Source: Bacteroidales bacterium (GTDB lineage: Bacteria > Bacteroidota > Bacteroidia > Bacteroidales > Paludibacteraceae). From it: a DNA stretch of 40,329 nt. The notes under the pieces were generated by a model. It was not told the DNA's origin. It saw only the letters and a program-made list of their open reading frames with translations, and searched no databases. Numbering within the stretch: the stretch's first letter is position 1; each line of letters opens with the position of its first letter. Below are positions 38,870-40,329 of the stretch, piece after piece. Location of the stretch: contig JALFGC010000052.1 in NCBI GenBank assembly GCA_022777485.1, positions 1-40,329 of the forward strand, in the 5' to 3' direction. The position numbers and the translations under genes were made by a program.

Positions 38870-39438
38870 TAACCCTGTTTGTGAACTACAAGTCTCTTTC
38901 CGACGGGCAACTCATGGAGCGTGTTCGTCGGAAAGACGATGAACAGGCATTCGCGGAAATTTATCGCCGCTATGCCCGATTGCTGCAAGGTTTCTTCTTC
39001 CGCAGGTTAGGTAGCGACGATGAATCAGCCTCGGATCACATGCAAGACACATTCTTGAAAGTATGGTCTTCGCGGTGGAATTATTCAGACGGACAACCGT
39101 TCCGTGCATGGATTTTCACCATTGCCTACAATCTTTGCAAGAACACATATCGGCAAAATCAGCATGAGCAAGAATATCTTGATTCGCTTCCGACGGATGA
39201 GCCCATTGCAGAAGATAGCACTCCGCTGAAATTGGACGCGGCTACATTTGATAGTGCTTTGAAACAGGAACTCGCCCGTCTCAATGAGGCACAACAAATG
39301 TTGTTTGAACTTCGATTTACGCAGGAGTTAACCGTACCGGAAATAGCCGCAATTATTGATATTCCGGAAGGCACTGTCAAATCGCGCCTCAATACATTAA
39401 CTAATTATCTACGACTAAAATTGAAAGATTATGAATAA
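38866..39438 (+). CDS. ECF-type RNA polymerase sigma factor
   Basis: A complete ECF sigma factor of 190 aa. Region 2 is FAEIYRRYARLLQGFFFRRL, HMQDTFLKVWSSRWNY and PFRAWIFTIAYNLCKNTYRQ (the sigma-2 signature with PFxAWLxxIAxN). Region 4 is LNEAQQMLFELRFTQELTV and PEIAAIIDIPEGTVKSRL, the helix-turn-helix that reads the -35 region. It recognises its own target promoters in complex with core RNA polymerase. It overlaps the gene before it and the small membrane protein after it, which is typical of sigma/anti-sigma units. Confidence 0.92.
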   Translation: MITLFVNYKSLSDGQLMERVRRKDDEQAFAEIYRRYARLLQGFFFRRLGSDDESASDHMQDTFLKVWSSRWNYSDGQPFRAWIFTIAYNLCKNTYRQNQHEQEYLDSLPTDEPIAEDSTPLKLDAATFDSALKQELARLNEAQQMLFELRFTQELTVPEIAAIIDIPEGTVKSRLNTLTNYLRLKLKDYE

Positions 39439-39724
39439 GACTTTTGAATCCCAACTATCTGCTTCTGCGCGTCGTATACGCAAGCAATCGGAAAGCAATC
39501 TCTCTGTTCCCGAGACGATTGTTATTCCACAAAAATACACCCGTTATTGGGGCTGGATAGCGACACCAACCGCCGCTGCCATCGGCCTGCTGGTCGGGCT
39601 TTTCATTCATCGCCCGGCAGAGCGTCAAGACAAATTCTCTGTACCCGTTGTAGTTGCTTCCGACAATTCCGGTCATAGCATTGTAGAAGACGGTACGGAT
39701 TATAGTTTGTTAGTATCGCTATAA
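39431..39724 (+). CDS. Small single-pass membrane protein, possible anti-sigma factor
   Basis: The 97 aa (MNKTFESQLSASARRIRKQS) have an N-terminal charged cytoplasmic stretch, one helix (GWIATPTAAAIGLLVGLFI) and a C-terminal segment of about 35 residues. This topology and the 8-bp overlap with the sigma gene are those of membrane-bound anti-sigma factors, though no zinc-binding (ZAS) motif or known anti-sigma domain is visible. The identity is inferred from context. A long perfect inverted repeat follows the stop. Confidence 0.6.
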   Translation: MNKTFESQLSASARRIRKQSESNLSVPETIVIPQKYTRYWGWIATPTAAAIGLLVGLFIHRPAERQDKFSVPVVVASDNSGHSIVEDGTDYSLLVSL

Positions 39725-39750
39725 AATATAGTGTCCATTTAGAAACGCAA

Positions 39751-39817
39751 TTTTTCCTCCCCCCTGTTAGCCCTGTTTCGGTACCCTCCACAGGGCTAAC
39801 AGGGGGAGGAGGAAAAA
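39751..39817. terminator. Long inverted repeat after the sigma-factor operon
   Basis: TTTTCCTCCCCCCTGTTAGC with CCTGT pairs almost perfectly with ACAGGGCTAACAGGGGGAGG and AGGAAAA, about 25 bp of stem around a 13-nt loop. It is longer than an ordinary terminator. Confidence 0.7.
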
Positions 39818-39956
39818 GACAAAATACAAAATGGAGGCCTAAAGTAAATGCAATGCAAAAAAACAGGAAAGGATTTGCTCCTTTCCCGGAAAATAGTTAA
39901 TTTTGCATTTGCTAATAGACAGTACAGATTGTATAGTATTTTTTTTCAATAATTAC

Positions 39957-39979
39957 GCCTCTATCGAGGCTGTTTTTTT
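39957..39979 (+). terminator. Small terminator GCCTC-TATC-GAGGC
   Basis: A 5-bp G/C stem with a 4-nt loop followed by TGTTTTTTT, on the plus strand. Confidence 0.6.
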
Positions 39980-39990
39980 GATGACGTAGA

Positions 39991-40122
39991 CTATTTATAA
40001 GTGGGCGAAAGTTGGTGTTTTTTGTTACTTTTCGCCCATCTATAAGTATCTTTATTCAGCAAACAAATCATCCATGGTGACAACCGCCTGTACCATGCTG
40101 CTTTGCGACCAATGATGTTCAT
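39991..40122 (-). CDS. Possible 43-codon ORF or small RNA from a strong promoter
   Basis: The minus-strand frame from ATG at 40122 reads MNIIGRKAAWYRRLSPWMIC and ends TYK-stop inside the inverted repeat. It is basic and has no known domain. A promoter lies just upstream (40178-40148). An alternative frame here reads QYEHHWSQSSMVQAVV without a start, so the DNA may be a gene remnant or a noncoding transcript. Confidence 0.3.
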   Translation of the reverse strand: MNIIGRKAAWYRRLSPWMICLLNKDTYRWAKSNKKHQLSPTYK

Positions 40123-40194
40123 ATTGTTGGTTTTTAGAATTTGAGTACAAAGTTACGAAAAATTTTTCAAATATGCAAGAATAAGTGGGCGAAA
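39996..40194. repeat. ATAAGTGGGCGAAA motif, two direct and one inverted copy
   Basis: TATAAGTGGGCGAAA at 39996 pairs as an inverted repeat with TTTTCGCCCATCTATAAGT at 40029-40047. A third copy ATAAGTGGGCGAAA lies at 40181-40194. Confidence 0.8.
40148..40178 (-). promoter_or_regulatory. Bacteroidetes-type promoter near the window end
   Basis: Minus-strand TTG (G at 40176) and TAACTTTG (40155 to 40148), spaced 21 nt, pointing towards the short ORF. From 40200 to 40329 I see nothing recognisable. Confidence 0.6.
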
Positions 40195-40329
40195 TTTGCA
40201 TTTTTTTGGCGTATAGGTCATTTTGCAGGCTGGTAGAGACATACCTCTAAAAACCTCTTCGTTTGGGATTGCGTAGTATGCGGCTTGGGGAGCCGCGTAG
40301 TAGACCTTAAATCATCCGATAGAGCATAT

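Noticed and set aside
29884-40329. Prophage or integrative element
   Set aside because: No integrase, transposase, relaxase or phage structural gene is visible, although the gene content is defence-like.

Overview
The window is a chromosomal piece of an uncultured gut-type Bacteroidales. The evidence is the gene content (GldG, KorAB, DUF5683, DUF4861, T9SS-style C-terminal tails, a TonB-dependent receptor under a TPP riboswitch) and the many promoters of the Bacteroidetes type, TTTG then about 20-21 nt then TAnnTTTG. Positions 1 to about 29.9 kb are moderately GC-rich housekeeping and catabolic DNA. From about 29.9 kb to the end the DNA is visibly more AT-rich and looks accessory, with a defence-like gene set.

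Layout. 0-7.7 kb: the 3' end of gldG, then a uronate (pectin-type) catabolic set (GH105 lipoprotein, KduI, KduD, DUF4861 lipoprotein), interrupted by a LysM/receptor-fold protein and a small outer-membrane barrel. 7.7-13.9 kb: glycosyltransferase 9, ParA, ParB, DUF5683, MltD-like lytic transglycosylase, MerR regulator and a DUF4886 esterase-like protein. 14.1-14.3 kb: tRNA-Asp and tRNA-Arg ending at a bidirectional terminator. 14.4-19.8 kb, minus strand: lepA, nhaD, an alpha/beta hydrolase, yqeY and a secreted protein with a T9SS-like tail. 20.4-24.0 kb: korA, korB and a viroplasmin-type RNase H. 24.2-24.6 kb: rpsT and tRNA-Glu on the minus strand. 24.9-28.2 kb: an outer-membrane barrel protein, a TPP riboswitch and its TonB-dependent receptor. 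28.5-29.9 kb, minus strand: a PduO-type adenosyltransferase and a methyltransferase.

The accessory part starts at about 29.96 kb. Two oppositely oriented units, each ending in a 5S rRNA-like 3' domain plus a strong terminator, flank a HARE-HTH/MmcQ gene pair. Next come a DUF4365 nuclease-like gene coupled to an uncharacterised partner, an AbiF/AbiD-type HEPN gene with an independently promoted structured small RNA immediately downstream, a PIN gene, and an operon of a PIN_8 gene with a small unknown protein. An ECF sigma factor operon and a repeat-rich tail with a possible 43-codon ORF end the window.

A second theme is repeats. A roughly 100-bp palindromic element (arms like GATAAAGGATAAAAGAC and its complement) sits in several intergenic gaps and has apparently entered the korA coding region in frame. 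Tandem arrays with an exact 11-bp period occur at five places with different unit sequences. The most interesting candidates are the AbiF-small RNA pair, the 5S-derived inverted units, and the in-frame capture of repeat DNA by korA. All function calls come from reading the sequence; no database search was run.
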